From positions 43,080,851 through 43,144,850 of the forward strand of contig CM075782.1 in NCBI GenBank assembly GCA_037974665.1: 64,000 nucleotides of DNA. The letters are read 5' to 3'. The notes under the pieces are model-generated. The model worked only from the letters and a program-made list of their open reading frames with translations. It was not told the origin of the DNA and did not search any database. Both the position numbers and the translations under genes were made by a program. Source of the DNA: Ehretia macrophylla. Lineage: Eukaryota > Streptophyta > Magnoliopsida > Boraginales > Ehretiaceae. Numbering within the stretch: position 1 is the stretch's first letter; every line of letters starts with the position of its first letter. Below, piece by piece: positions 34,117-46,464 of this stretch.

Positions 34117-36403
34117 TGTCACGCCCCGACCCGACCCCGCAAAAGGGCAATCCCGGACCCGACACACCGTCGGAGTCTCCTCTATACCGCGGATGATCCG
34201 AAACCCTAAAATCAACATAATACTTGCGAAAGCCATAAAAAAATTCAAACAAGCCAACTTTCTTTGAAATATACATTTCTTATTAATCAACTTTGTAACC
34301 CAAAAATGATATGCATACTACACAAGTATTTATGTCACTAATCAATTCCATTAGCATGCATTTCCTTTCTAGTCACAAGAGTATAAGTTTACAACTTTAC
34401 ATTCTTTCAACTTTTGCAACATAAGACCATAGAGGCCTCAAACTAGAAAATACATACAAGGCTACAAGCCTCAAAATTAAACGACATCCAAGCAATATAC
34501 ATATCAAGCAAGGCTCGCACAAAATCTGGTAACCAACCACCAGCAAAGCAAAGAAGTGCTATCACAGGAACACCTCCACCTGTTCCTCCTCCTCAATTAC
34601 CTCAAGAGGGTCTGCTTCAACTACTCCTGTAAAAATATAGTATAGAGAGGAATGAGCAAAAACTATTGCTCAGCGAGGGCAATTGGTCTCAAGGACGGAG
34701 ATGAGAGGAGTATGCAATGCAATTAGCCAAGCAATGCATACAAATATCATACCGAGACATAATAAAGCCATCAATAAAGCAAGGCAAGTATTTAAAGCTG
34801 TAAACACTCATTCAAAGGATACGATACTCTTTTCACGAGCAACTTTCAAACTCGAATTCGATGACGACGCGCCGGCCCAAACCACCTTATAACACCAGTT
34901 TGGAATACCCCGGAAGTATCCATCAACCTACGACCCAAAACTCCCTGGGAGGCAACCCAAGTGAGAAGAGGGAATAGCAGCGGAGCTAGAGCAACCAACA
35001 CTGGCAACCCGAGGCTACCCAGAGAGGCCCATCACTCACGCGCGAGACACTATGCAATGCAAGACTCGATACAAGGCGATAAACGAGCACTTAAGCCACA
35101 CGTGGGAGAATAACAAAGTAGGTTACTCTCGCACGCAATAGCAACAGTTGATATGCATTTCAATCAAGATCAATTCAAACAAGTATATCAAGCAACCCTA
35201 AGCATTCTATAGGCATAATATCAAGAAAACACACAAAGTCACAAACCGACCCCAACTATCAAAACACTACCATTTCCAAACGAGCCACGAGTTCCGGAAA
35301 CCGACTTCGCCAATCCTCCTAGGTCACCATAAGGCACGTCTAAAGACCCCGAAACCCTACTTAACCCTAGAATTCACGCAAAGTCCCATTTTCCTCATTT
35401 GCTCGTTTGAACTACAACTATACCAACCAAACACCCAACCAACGCCATAATCGCACCAAAAGTGCTTCCATGGCCTCCCGAAACAATGCCAACACGCAAA
35501 ATGAGAAAATGCCAAACTCGACCTAAACGACCCCGACTTTCACCAAGGCTTAATTCCCATTTTTTCCATTACGCAACCCAAACAAACCATGCATTTAGGC
35601 ATTCTAGCACACCTAGCACATTTCTACATCAACAGACAGCATAACGGAACAACTTCATTGGTCCAAGGGTTTACTATTCATAAAACACTATTCAACAACT
35701 AATTTAAATTACAATGTCAACATTTAACCGCAGAAAATGTTAAAAAGCTATAAATACACGCTCTAAAATTGCCAAGGAATATTCTAGAAGCATCAAAACG
35801 ATTTAAACAACAATCTACGGATAAAATCTAAAAATCACAAAGTTGATACACTTGACATTTAAATGCGCAAATAACATGCTTCCCTCACCTTAGGCACTCC
35901 TAGTCGCTAAGAAAACAACGATGGATGGCTCGGTAACAATCCCGCACAAGCTCACACGAAGATTGGAAGTTTTGAAAGTTGAAAATGATTTTTTTTCTCT
36001 TCAATATTTTCGGCCAGCACAAGGTTCTATTTCAGCTGCTATTTTTTTTTTTTAATTTTGTTTTGTTTTAAGCTTATAAAAGGTCTACTTGGACAAAGGG
36101 TCAAAGCCCTTGGTCAAACAACTTAAAACTTGGTCAAATGGCCTTATTTTGTGCATTTTAAAGCCATTTTAACTAAGGAAAGATTAATTATAGCTAGCAA
36201 CAATTAAAATATAAAATTTAAGTCATCTAAATACTAGTTTCACTATTTGTTGAGGACTAGAAACCGTTCTCTAGCTATCGCTCCCTAAATGCAATGCACG
36301 TTGCGACAACAAGAATGTAACAATTAATTCTCAAAGAATTTAAGGAAATATAATTTTCAAAATAATAAACAAGAAATTTCACATTCCGGGCTCGGGTATT
36401 ACA
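34117..36403 (-). repeat. 3' LTR of the Tekay-like element
   Basis: On the plus strand it starts tgtcacgccccgacc and ends gggctcgggtattaca. A 69-codon frame at 34683-34892 is shared with the other LTR only because the LTRs are copies. Confidence 0.95.
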
Positions 36404-36416
36404 CCCTCTCCCCTTA
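36404..36416 (-). other. Polypurine tract of the Tekay-like element
   Basis: The minus strand reads 'aaggggagaggg' directly before the TGTAATACCC start of the 3' LTR. It primes plus-strand synthesis. Confidence 0.85.
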
Positions 36417-39400
36417 AAATAATTGCGCCCACGCAATTCCTACCTGGTCAACAAACAACTCCGGATACTGATCCCGAACCTGGTCCTCTCTTTCCCAAGT
36501 TGCTTCCTCAAACCCATGATGATTCCACAAAACCTTTACTAACGGAATACTCTTTCTGCGAAGCTCCTGAATTTCCCGATCCACAATTCGAATCGGTTTT
36601 TCTTCATAAGACAACTTTTCTTCAATCTGCAAAGGCTCTGGTTCAAGTACATGTGAAGGGTCTGGATGGTATTTCTTAAACATAGACACGTGGAACACAT
36701 CGTGCAATCTCGACAAGCTCGGAGGCAAAGCTACCCGATAAGCCAAAGGACCTACCTTTTCGGTGATCTCATACAGACCCACATACCTGGGACTAAGTTT
36801 CCCGCTCTTACCGTGCCGAATCAATCCCTTTCGATGAGAAATCTTAAGAAATACCCAATCTCCCAAATCAAACTCAAGATCCCGATGGTGCTTATCTGCA
36901 TAACTCTTTTGACGACTCTGCGCTGTAAGCATACGCTGGCGAATAAGGTGGACATTATCTACCATCTTAATCAACTCAGGTAACACAGTCGGATCAACTG
37001 TTCTCATCTCTCCAACCTCTTCCCAATATAATGGGGATCTGCATTTTCGACCATACAACGCCTCGTAGGGAGCCATACCTATAGTAGATTGATAACTATT
37101 GTTGTAGGCGAACTCCGCTAAAGGCAAAAACTTCTCCCAATTCTTCCCAAAGTCTAGCACACATGCCCGAAGCATGTCTTCCAAGATCCTGATAGTTCTC
37201 TCAGACTGGCCATCAGTTTGTGGATGATATGCAGTACTGAAGCTCAACTTAGTTCCTAAGGCCTCTTGCAACTTCTGCCAAAAACGAGATCTGAATCTAG
37301 GATCCCTATATGACACTATACTCTATGGCATACCATGCAATTTCACAATATTAGCAACATAAAGTTCAGCTAGCTTATCAAGGCTATCCTATTTGTTCAC
37401 GGAAATAAAATGTGTAACTTTAGTCAAGCGGTCCATAACAACCCAAACAGAATCACATCTTCTTGGAGATCTAGGAAGATCGGTCACAAGGTCCATTGTT
37501 ATATGTACCCACTTCCATTGCGGAATCGACAACGGCTGTAGAAGTCCGGCTGGCCTCTGATGCTCAAATTTAACCCTCTGACAAGTCAAACATCTGGATA
37601 CATACCCAGCAATCTCCCTCTTCATATTGTTCCACCAGAAGTGTTGTTTCAAATCTCTATACATTTTAGTAATGCCCGGGTGAATCGTATACCTCAAATT
37701 ATATGCCTCAGACAGGATCTCATTCTTCAAAGTCGGATCACCAGGAACACATACTTTGTCCCTGAATCTGAAGATACCATTTGCATGTAATTTAAACTCC
37801 GACTCTCCCCCTTTTTATTTTTCTTGGATCTTCAAGATGTGAGGATCAGTCTTCTAAGCCTCTCTGATCTGAGCTAGCAACCCTGATTGAATTTGTAAAC
37901 TAGCAAATCGAATCCCTACCTCAGTAGTTTCTGGCTTCCATGAACAAATTTCTTCCAAAGTCTCCCAATCCTTGATAATTAAGCTTGCGACAGTAGCCTT
38001 TCGGCTCAAAGCATCAGCAACAACATTTGCCTTACTTGGCACGTAGTTAATAGAACAGTTGTAACCACTCAATAGCTCTAGCCATCTTCGCTGCCTCATA
38101 TTCAGATCCTTCTGTGAAAACAAATACTTGAGACTCTTGTGGTTAGTAAAAATTTCAAATCTGCTACCCCACAAGTAATGACGCCACTTCTTCAAAGCAA
38201 ACACAACTGCAACTAACTCAAGGTCATGTGTAGGGTAATTGACTTCATAAAGTTTCAACTTCCTAGAAGCATAGGCAATCACCTTACCATTCTGCATTAA
38301 AACACAGCCCAAACCTTCCTTAGATGCATCACTGTAGACAACAAAGTTCTCTGTTCCCTTAGGTAAAGCTAGTATAGGAACTGTAGTTAGTCTCTTCTTC
38401 AATTCTTGGAAACTGGATTCACATTTGGCATCCCAGTTGTAAGCAACTTTCTTCCGAGTCAACTGGCTCAAAGGTCCAGAAATTTTGGAAAAGTCTTTAA
38501 CAAATCTCTAGTAGTAACCTGCCAATCCAAGAAAACTCCGAATCTCTGACACCGTCTCAGGTCTCTTCCAAGATGAAACAACTTCAATCTTAGCTGGGTC
38601 CACTGAAATTCCTTGATCTGAAATGATATGGCCTAGAAAAGATATTTGATTCAACCAGAACTCGCACTTGCTGAATTTAGCAAAAAGCTTATTTTCCTGC
38701 AAAGTCTATAGCACAATCCTCAAGTATTGTTCATGTTCAGCCTCATTCTTCGAGTACACTAAAATGTCGTCAATAAAGATTACGACAAACTGATCAAGGT
38801 AAGGTCGGAAAACTCTCTGCATCAAGTCCATGAATGCGGCTAGTGCATTCGTCAATCCAAACGGCAACACAACAAACTCATAGTGGCCATATCTAGTCCT
38901 GAATGCCGTCTTTGGTATATCGTTACTCCGAATCCTAAGTTGATAGTAACTCTGCCTCAAATCAAATTTGGAGTAAACACTCGCCCCCTGCAACTGGTCA
39001 AACAATTCTTCAATCAACGGCAAGGGGTATTTATTCTTAATCGTGACTTGATTAAGTCCCCTGTAATCAATGCATAACCGTAGCGTGTCGTCTTTCTTTC
39101 TCACAAACAACACAGGCGCACCCCAAGGTGAAGAACTAGGTTGTATAAACCCTTTCTCAAGCAAGTTCTGAAGCTTAATTTTTAACTCCTGAAGTTCAGC
39201 CGATGCCATTCTATAAGGACTCCTAGAAATTGGCGCGGTGCCTGGCACAAGATCAATCACGAACTCAATCTCCCTATCCGGTGGTAAACCCGGTAATTCA
39301 TCGGGAAATACACCAGGGAAGTCTCTAATAATCGAAACCTCATTCAAACTCAACTTATCGGTAGGCTGATTGATCAAATAAGCTAAGTAAGCTTCACAAC

Positions 39401-41027
39401 CCTTATTCAACAACTTAGAAGTCTTGATTGCTGATAAAAGAGGAATTCGGGCAGCCCTGCAATTCCCAACAATCTCTAGTACTGGTAGGTCAGGAACCTG
39501 AAGATAAACAATCTTTGTTCTACAATCCAACTGAGCATAGTACTTTCCCAACCAGTCCATTCCCAAAATGATTTCAAAGTCACGGAATGGCAATATAATT
39601 AAATCAGCAGGAAATTTACAGTTCTCAATACATATATCACAAGATTTGTAAATAGACTCAGTAACAAATTTTGCACCCAAAGGCGTACTAACTTCAACTT
39701 CATATGGCAATTTATCAATGCAAACATTCACAGATCGTGCACATGCAAGAGTTATAAACGAATGTGTAGCTCCGGGATCAATCAAAACTTTAACTGGCTG
39801 AGTATTGAGAAGAAAGGTACCTTCCACTATAGTTGTAGTATCGGGTAGCTCCTCTGCATCTAGTGCAAAGACCCTAGCCTGAACCCTCTGTGCTGGACGT
39901 GCACCTGCAGCCCTATTCTGTACACCTTGGCCTCCAGTACAGCCCTGAACATTGTTATACTTAGGGCAATCTCTCACCCTATGGTCATCGCTTCCACAGC
40001 CTGTGCACTTACCACTCTTTCTCCAACAATTAGCCTCAATATGCCCCGATCGATTACAATAGTTACACTGCTGATTTTGCCTTACAACAGTGTTTCCCAT
40101 AGGTGCTGGGGCTCTGGTAGTAGGAACTGTACCTCCTTGCTGAGGTCTAGTCATAGCTGGCCTAGCCTGAATCTGCTGCTGTGGCTGATACGGACGTTGC
40201 TGAGGAACCTGTGCAAAAGTCTGATACTGCCTCGGTTGACTCTGGCTGCTCTGGCCCAAATACTGCTTCTTACTCGGCTGACTGCTCTCAGCTAACATCT
40301 CAGCCTTCCGTTTCTCAAACTTCGAGGCTGCCTGGAATGCCTCGGGAAAAGTAGTATAGGTCTGCCCAGTCAAATGCAACTGAATATCCATTCCCAGCCC
40401 ACGAACAAACCTATGAATCATCCTCCTAGCTGGCCGTACCAACTCAGGCATATACCTCGACAGGCTGACAAACCTAGCCTCGTACTATGCAACAGTCATA
40501 TTTCCCTGCTTTAGGGCCACAAACTTGTCCTCCCTCCTTTCCATAGCCATCTCGGGAATATACTTATCCCGAAACTCACTTACAAAATCATCCTATAAAT
40601 GTGGAACATCCTCACAATCCCACCTCAATCTGACAGTATTCCACTACTGTTCTGCATCGCCCTTAAACAGGAATGATGCATAATCTATTCTTGCCTCATC
40701 AGTGTACCTCAAAGCGGTGAAAATTTTCTCAACACGATTAATCCATCTCTCGGCCGCCTCGTCATCCGGCTCTCCGAAGAACTTTCCCGGCTCGTGCCTC
40801 AGAAATTTCTCTAACTGATTATTCTCAACTCTATACCCCTGTCCACCAGGATTAGCTTGATTTCCCTGAGGATTATTCCTGTCCTGCATTTGCTCATGCA
40901 GCACCTGTGTAATCCGGTCAACTGCAGTAGTCATGGTAGCCATAAACTGCTCAGGCAACGGTTGCTGACCCTGTTCTGCTGCCTCTTCATCTGACCCTAT
41001 ACCTTGAGTACCACGACGTGGCGGCAT
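36414..41027 (-). pseudogene. gag-pol of the Tekay-like chromovirus, interrupted by stops
   Basis: Gag starts at 41027 (MPPRRGTQGIG). Two CCHC knuckles sit at about 40067-39960 ([14 protein letters not shown] and [14 protein letters not shown]). Protease has '[11 protein letters not shown]' at about 39785, with Pro where the active site normally has D-S/T-G. RT runs from about 39300 to 38700 with the 'FIDD' catalytic box at about 38765. RNase H, 38471-37854, has '[13 protein letters not shown]' and '[10 protein letters not shown]', but 'FTNHKSL' replaces the usual catalytic TDHKS. Integrase has a zinc-binding CLTCQRVK block (about 37600) and '[11 protein letters not shown]' with the Glu, but 'IVSYRDPRF' replaces SDRDPRF. 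The chromodomain-like tail ends near 36430. The frame is the same throughout and broken by eight TAG and one TAA. Confidence 0.92.
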
Positions 41028-41320
41028 AGTAGCAATTCACAATAGCTGGCAACATTTAAAAGCAGTTTATAGACAGAAATATAGCACATAAGATTAGATA
41101 ACACTCAAGTCAATAACAATCAAACATTCTAACACGCAATTCACATAACACAAGTTTGACATGCCAAACTAATTCACTTTAAACACATAAGCACTACAAG
41201 TTCACAAAGTCATGCTATAACATTTTCTTTCCACTTAACAATTATACAATAACATTCTAGCATTTTGGACCTTTACCCCACAGACCGAGAAACATATCCC
41301 GGCTCATGCAAGACTATCAT

Positions 41321-41332
41321 GCTCTGATACCA
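41321..41332 (-). other. Primer binding site (initiator tRNA-Met)
   Basis: The minus strand reads TGGTATCAGAGC, the complement of the 3' end of plant initiator tRNA-Met, 8 nt after the 5' LTR. This fixes element orientation. Confidence 0.93.
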
Positions 41333-41340
41333 CCTAAAGA

Positions 41341-43625
41341 TGTCACGCCCCGACCCGACCCCGCAAAAGGCCAAGCCCGGACCCGACACACGGACGGAGT
41401 CTCCTCTGTACCGCGGACGATCCGAAAACCCTAAAATCAACATAATACTTGCGAAAGCCATAAAACAATTCAAACAAGCCAACTTTCTTTGAAATATACA
41501 TTTCTTATTAATCAACTTTGCAACCCAAAAATGATATGCATACTACACAAGTATTTATGCCACTAATCAATTCCATTAGAATGCATTTCCTTATTAGTCA
41601 CAAGAGTATAAGTTTACAACTTTACATTCTTTCAACTTATACAACATAAGACCATAGAGGCCTCAAACTAGAAAATACATACAAGGCTACAAGCCTCAAA
41701 ATTAAACGACATCCAAGCAATATACATATCAAGCAAGGCTCGCACAAAATCTGGTAACCAACCACCAGCAAAGCAAAGAAGTGCTATCACGGGAACACCT
41801 CCACCTGTTCTTCCTCCTCAATTACCTCAAGAGGGTCTGCTTCAACTACTCCTGTAAAAATATAGTATAGAGAGGAATGAGCAAAAACTATTGCTCAGCG
41901 AGGGCAATTGGTCTCAAGGACGGAGATGAGAGGAGTATGCAATGCAATTAGCCAAGCAATGCATACAAATATTATACAGAGACATAATAAAGCCATCAAT
42001 AAAGCAAGGCAAGTATTTAAAGCTGTAAACACTCATTCAAAGGATACGATACTCTTTTCACGAGCAACTTTCAAACTCGAATTCGATGACGACGCGCCGG
42101 CCCAAACCACCTTATAACACCAGTTTGGAATACCCCGGAAGTATCCATCAACCTACGACCCAAAACTCCCTGGGAGGCAACCCAAGCGAGAAGAGGGAAT
42201 AGCAGCGGAGCTAGAGCAACCAACACTGGCAACCCGAGGCTACCCAGAGAGGCCCATCACTCACGCGCGAGACACTATGCAATGCAAGACTCGATACAAG
42301 GCGATAAACGAGCACTTAAGCCACACGTGGGAGAATAACAAAGTAGGTTACTCTCGCACGCAATAGCAACAGTTGATATGCATTTCAATCAAGATCAATT
42401 CAAACAAGTATATCAAGCAACCCTAAGCATTCTATAGGCATAATATCAAGAAAACACACAAAGTCACAAACCGACCCCAACTATCAAAACACTACCATTT
42501 CCAAACGAGCCACGAGTTCCGGAAACCGACTTCGCCAATCCTCCTAGGTCACCATAAGGCACGTCTAAAGACCCCGAAACCCTACTTAACCCTATAATTC
42601 ACGCAAAGTCCCGTTTTCCACCTTTGCTCGTTTGAACTACAACTATACCAACCAAACACCCAACCAACGCCATAATCGCACCAAAAGTGCTTCCATGGCC
42701 TCCCGAAACAATGCCAACATGCAAAATGAGAAAATGCCAAACTCGACCTAAACGACCCCGACTTTCACCAAGGCTTAATTCCTATTTTTTCCATTACGCA
42801 ACCCAAACAAACCATGCATTTAGGCATTCTAGCACACCTAGCACATTTCTACATCAACGGACAGCATAACGGAACAACTTCATCGTTCCAAGGATTTACT
42901 ATTCACAAAACACTATTCAACAACTAATTTAAACTACAATCTCAACATTTAATCACAAAAAATGTTAAAAAGCTATAAATACACGTTCTACAATTGCCAA
43001 GGAACATTCTAGAAGCATCAAAACGAATTAAACAACAATCTACGGATAAAATCTAAAAAATCACAAAGTTGATACACTTGACATTTAAATGCGCAAATAA
43101 CATGCTTCCCTCACCTTAGGCACTCCTAGTCGCTAGGAAAACAACACTGGATGGCTCGGTAACAACCCCGCACGAACTCACGCGAAGATTGGAAGTTTTG
43201 AAAGCTGAAAATAATTTTTTTTCTCTTCAATATTTTCGGCCAGCATAAGGTTCTGTTTCAGCTGCTATTTTTTTTTATTTTGTTTTGTTTTAAGCTTATA
43301 AAAGGTCTACTTGGTCAAAGGGTCAAAACCCTTGGTCAAACAACTTAAAACTTGGTCAAATGGCCTTATTTTGTGCATTTTAAAGCCATTTTAACTAAGG
43401 AAAGATTAATTATAGCTAGCAACAATTAAAATATAAAATTTAAGTCATCTAAATACTAGTTTTATTATTTGCTGAGGACTAGAAACCGTTCTCTAGCTAT
43501 CGCTCCCTAAATGCAATGCACGTTGCGACAGCAAGAAAGTAACAATTAATTCTCAAAGAATTTAAGGAAATATAATTTCCAAAATAATAAACAAGAAATT
43601 TCACATTCCGGGCTCGGGTATTACA
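41341..43625 (-). repeat. 5' LTR of the Tekay-like element
   Basis: Matches 34117-36403. Differences cluster in the first 150 bp (about 8) and are sparse elsewhere, which points to a fairly recent insertion. Confidence 0.95.
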
Positions 43626-43633
43626 ATCCCTCT

Positions 43634-45794
43634 TGTAAAACCCGGCATGAGAGCCTATACATAATTACACTATTAATAATGCATTCATATCATTTCATAT
43701 GCAATAGCTTAAATTAACATGCGTTTATCGTTTGCAAAAATGTTCATTTTTCGTGCATTTAGGGGTTTTTACGTGTCGTAGGCATTAATTATACTTTAAT
43801 AAGTCAAGATTAGTAATCAATTAGTTGAAATGGAACCAAAAGGGCAAACTAGTAGAACATGATCTAGTTGGAGGGCATTCTTGTCATTTTGCTCACTTGA
43901 TATTTTGTCTACCAACCAACACTATTCTTGACCAATCAAAAAACACACAAACACATAAAAATACACACTCATACACAATCAAGAGAGCGAGAGAAGAAGA
44001 AAAAAAAAGAGGAAGAAATATGAAGAAGGAGGAAGAAAGATTGCTTGCTCAAGCCTTGCTAGCCATTTTCTTGCATTTTCTTGCATCTAACAACTACTTT
44101 CTTTCGTTTTCAACTCTTGCAAAGGTGAGGGATGATTTTCAAAAGCTTTGTAAAGTCATATAGCTTGTTATATACTCTACGTGTATGCATTGAGCTTGTT
44201 AATGGTAGATATAGACTTGTGTTGAGCAATAGAGGTTGTCTTGAATACCTAAGGTTCAATGTTGTGTATAGTGCTATATGAATCTTGCTTAAACCCTTGA
44301 ATACTAGTATGATGTTGAAATGTGTGTTGTACATGTGTTTGGCTTGATAGAAGTTGGGATTGAGCTATCTTAGTTGTCAAGCTTGGGTGTGTGAATTAGT
44401 AGAAGGTGGTATTTTCCCGTATACAGCATGACCGGGGTACCCCTGCCCTACTAGTCGACTGGTAGAGGACTCCTCTTCCATTGGAGAGGCTTTGGGCGGA
44501 AGACCCTATGTGAACCGGTCGACCGGTGGCTCTAGGGTCTACTGGTTTGATCAAAATGCAATGAAATTGTTTTAGTGATTTCGGGAGCTACAGAGGTCGG
44601 ATTGGGGCACAGTCAGAAGCGTTAGAACCGTATCAAACCCTATTTTACCATGTTAGAATTTAATTGTGGATTTTTGTCATAGTTTGGGTAATATATAGTT
44701 GCTAACTTGTTTTATGAGTGTTCTTGGGTATTAATTGAGGCATAACCATGGTATATATGAGAAATGCTTGCATGACATGCGAGTTAAGCTGGAGATGTTA
44801 ATTGATTATTGAACATTGTACATTCATGGGTTATGTATTAATTGCATTTGTTTACACTTGATTATTAGAGGTAATCTACTTTATTGTCATCCCCTTTATG
44901 TTATTATTTGTGACATGTTTACAATGTTAACCATTATGGGCGCGACGGTTGCAACCACAATTATGGGTATGGTAGCGTTTGTTTCCCTTAGGTAGCATAG
45001 GGCTACCAGTCGGTCTCGACTACTATGGTCCCCGGTGGATATCCAGATATCACTTAATGTTTGGGGTTTGGGGAAAAGGAATGAAGATTGAATCAAGGCC
45101 AGCCGACTGCAACAATTACAAGGAAAATAGTATCCTTTGATATATGATAAAACTACATTCGCTTGGTTCCTTGAGGACCTTGGAGGGTAGAACTATGTGT
45201 TAATACTTGCCCATTATTGCTTGTACTTATTCGTTATACATGTATGGCATGTTTTCTAAATGGTTTCAAAATATCAAAACTCTTGCGAAAATCCCCTTCC
45301 CGTTATCCCTCATTGAGCTAAGTGGTGTAGCTCACCCTTTTCATGACAATCTTTCAGGTGAGGCCGAGCCTGCACTAGCAGCTTAAGCCAAAGGCGAGGC
45401 TTACTTGTGTGACGAGTCGGACTTCTGCTTGTTGTGATCCTGCTTGCTTGTATTTATGAATTTTGGATGTTATGAACAATGTTATAATTTGAACAATTTC
45501 AAGTATTGTAATACTCTTTTGGAGGTTGGATTGTAACCCCACTATTAGTTTATTCTTTTGAGGTCTAGAAGGCTTTGAAGATTTGTAACATGCTTGGATG
45601 GTGATACTAGGCCTTGTATATATGAATAGGTTAATGAAGGTTAAAGTGCCGTTAGTTTTGGGCACCATTCTTGAAGTTACTTGTGGAAATTATAAATGTT
45701 TAGGTTACGAATTAATGATTGTATAGGTTTATCTTTCTAGTCTACGTCATGTTCCAGCCTTGTCCTAGCAGTGGGTCGGGGTCGGGGCATGACA
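43634..45794 (+). mobile_element. Solo LTR B, 2161 bp
   Basis: Starts TGTAAAACCCGG and ends GGTCGGGGCATGACA. Flanks are cctct (43629-43633) and tctct (45795-45799), one mismatch. R sequence continues on the right side ('tctcacactcactgtcgttg'), so the LTR sits inside R copy 2. The Tekay-like element later inserted 8 bp to its left. Terminal wording resembles the Tekay-like LTR, so it is probably a relative. The frames in it (for example 43825-44163) are not genes. Confidence 0.8.
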
Positions 45795-45891
45795 TCTCTC
45801 TTCCTGTCTCACACTCACTGTCGTTGCCTCCAAACTTTACAATACCATGTACACTCACTCACTCACACACTCTCTCTCTTTATATATATAT

Positions 45892-45934
<43 letters not shown>

Positions 45935-45960
45935 TACATATATACATACATATACACACA
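45795..45960 (+). repeat. Repeat unit R, copy 2, final segment with (TA)n/(CA)n tracts
   Basis: 'cacactcactgtcgttgcct' and 'accatgtacactcactc' match 22915-22965 of R copy 1. It then grades into a TA/CA microsatellite. Confidence 0.7.
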
Positions 45961-46029
45961 CTAAAAAATGCCTAACACACACAAACATACATTTAAGCTT
46001 CAAAAATTAGACACACACACACTCTCTCT

Positions 46030-46068
<39 letters not shown>

Positions 46069-46203
46069 GACACACACACACTCTCTCTCTTTTATATACA
46101 TATATACATACATATACACACACTAAAGAGAGAGAGAGTGTGTGTCTAATTTTTGAAGCTTGAATGCGTGTTTGTGTGTGTTAGGCATTTTTTAGTGTGT
46201 GTG
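45955..46203. repeat. Palindrome with about 78-bp arms
   Basis: The left arm 45955-46033 ('cactaaaaaatgcctaacac ... aagcttcaaaaattagacac') is the reverse complement, about 92% by eye, of 46123-46203 ('gtctaatttttgaagcttga ... gttaggcattttttagtgtg'). The 89-bp spacer is itself a direct repeat of the left arm's TA/CA/CT tracts. It lies exactly where the R units change orientation. Confidence 0.85.
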
Positions 46204-46464
46204 AGTGTGTGTCTGATTTTTGTGTGTGGTTAATTTCCAAATATTTAGTTATTCTATTGTTTATCAATACATTTATTTATTTACTACAATTTCAAGATTA
46301 CCTAAATGTTCGTGAATGCACATAAATACACGTTAAATGAAATAGTTGCACGTAAATAAAAAATATGATATTTTATGCAAACAAATATATGTGAATAATT
46401 AAAGTAGTCATATAAATATATGCACATTAATAAAATAATTATATGCACGGGTCGGGGTGTCACA
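46148..46464 (-). repeat. Truncated 3' LTR of element C
   Basis: Matches the outer part of the LTR at 51058-51471 (for example 'gttcgtgaatgcacataaat') and ends in ggggtgtcaca. About 95 bp found in the other LTR are missing, and the rest of the LTR is lost at the palindrome. Confidence 0.8.

Larger units (their letters stand above)
34117..43625 (-). mobile_element. Complete Ty3/gypsy chromovirus, Tekay/Del-like, 9509 bp
   Basis: Two LTRs of about 2286 bp (34117-36403 and 41341-43625) are about 97% alike by eye and flanked by a perfect TSD ATCCC (34112-34116 and 43626-43630). Minus-strand order: 5' LTR, primer site complementary to initiator tRNA-Met, gag, protease, RT, RNase H, integrase with a chromodomain-like tail, polypurine tract, 3' LTR. 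This order with integrase after RNase H is Ty3/gypsy, and the C-terminal '[20 protein letters not shown]' is the Tekay-type chromodomain. It carries about nine in-frame stops, so it is no longer autonomous. Confidence 0.95.

Noticed and set aside
34683..34892. 69-codon frame repeated almost identically at 41908-42117
   Set aside because: The conservation is explained by its position in the two LTRs of one young element.
39927..40295. 122-codon plus-strand frame in the Tekay-like gag region
   Set aside because: Antisense shadow of the gag/zinc-knuckle region.
41310..41340. tRNA-like sequence (gctctgataccacc), also at 47481
   Set aside because: Only the 3' end complement of initiator tRNA-Met is present; these are retroelement primer sites, not tRNA genes.
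45719..46010. Two overlapping frames rich in Ile-Tyr and His-Thr
   Set aside because: Encoded by TA and CA microsatellites.
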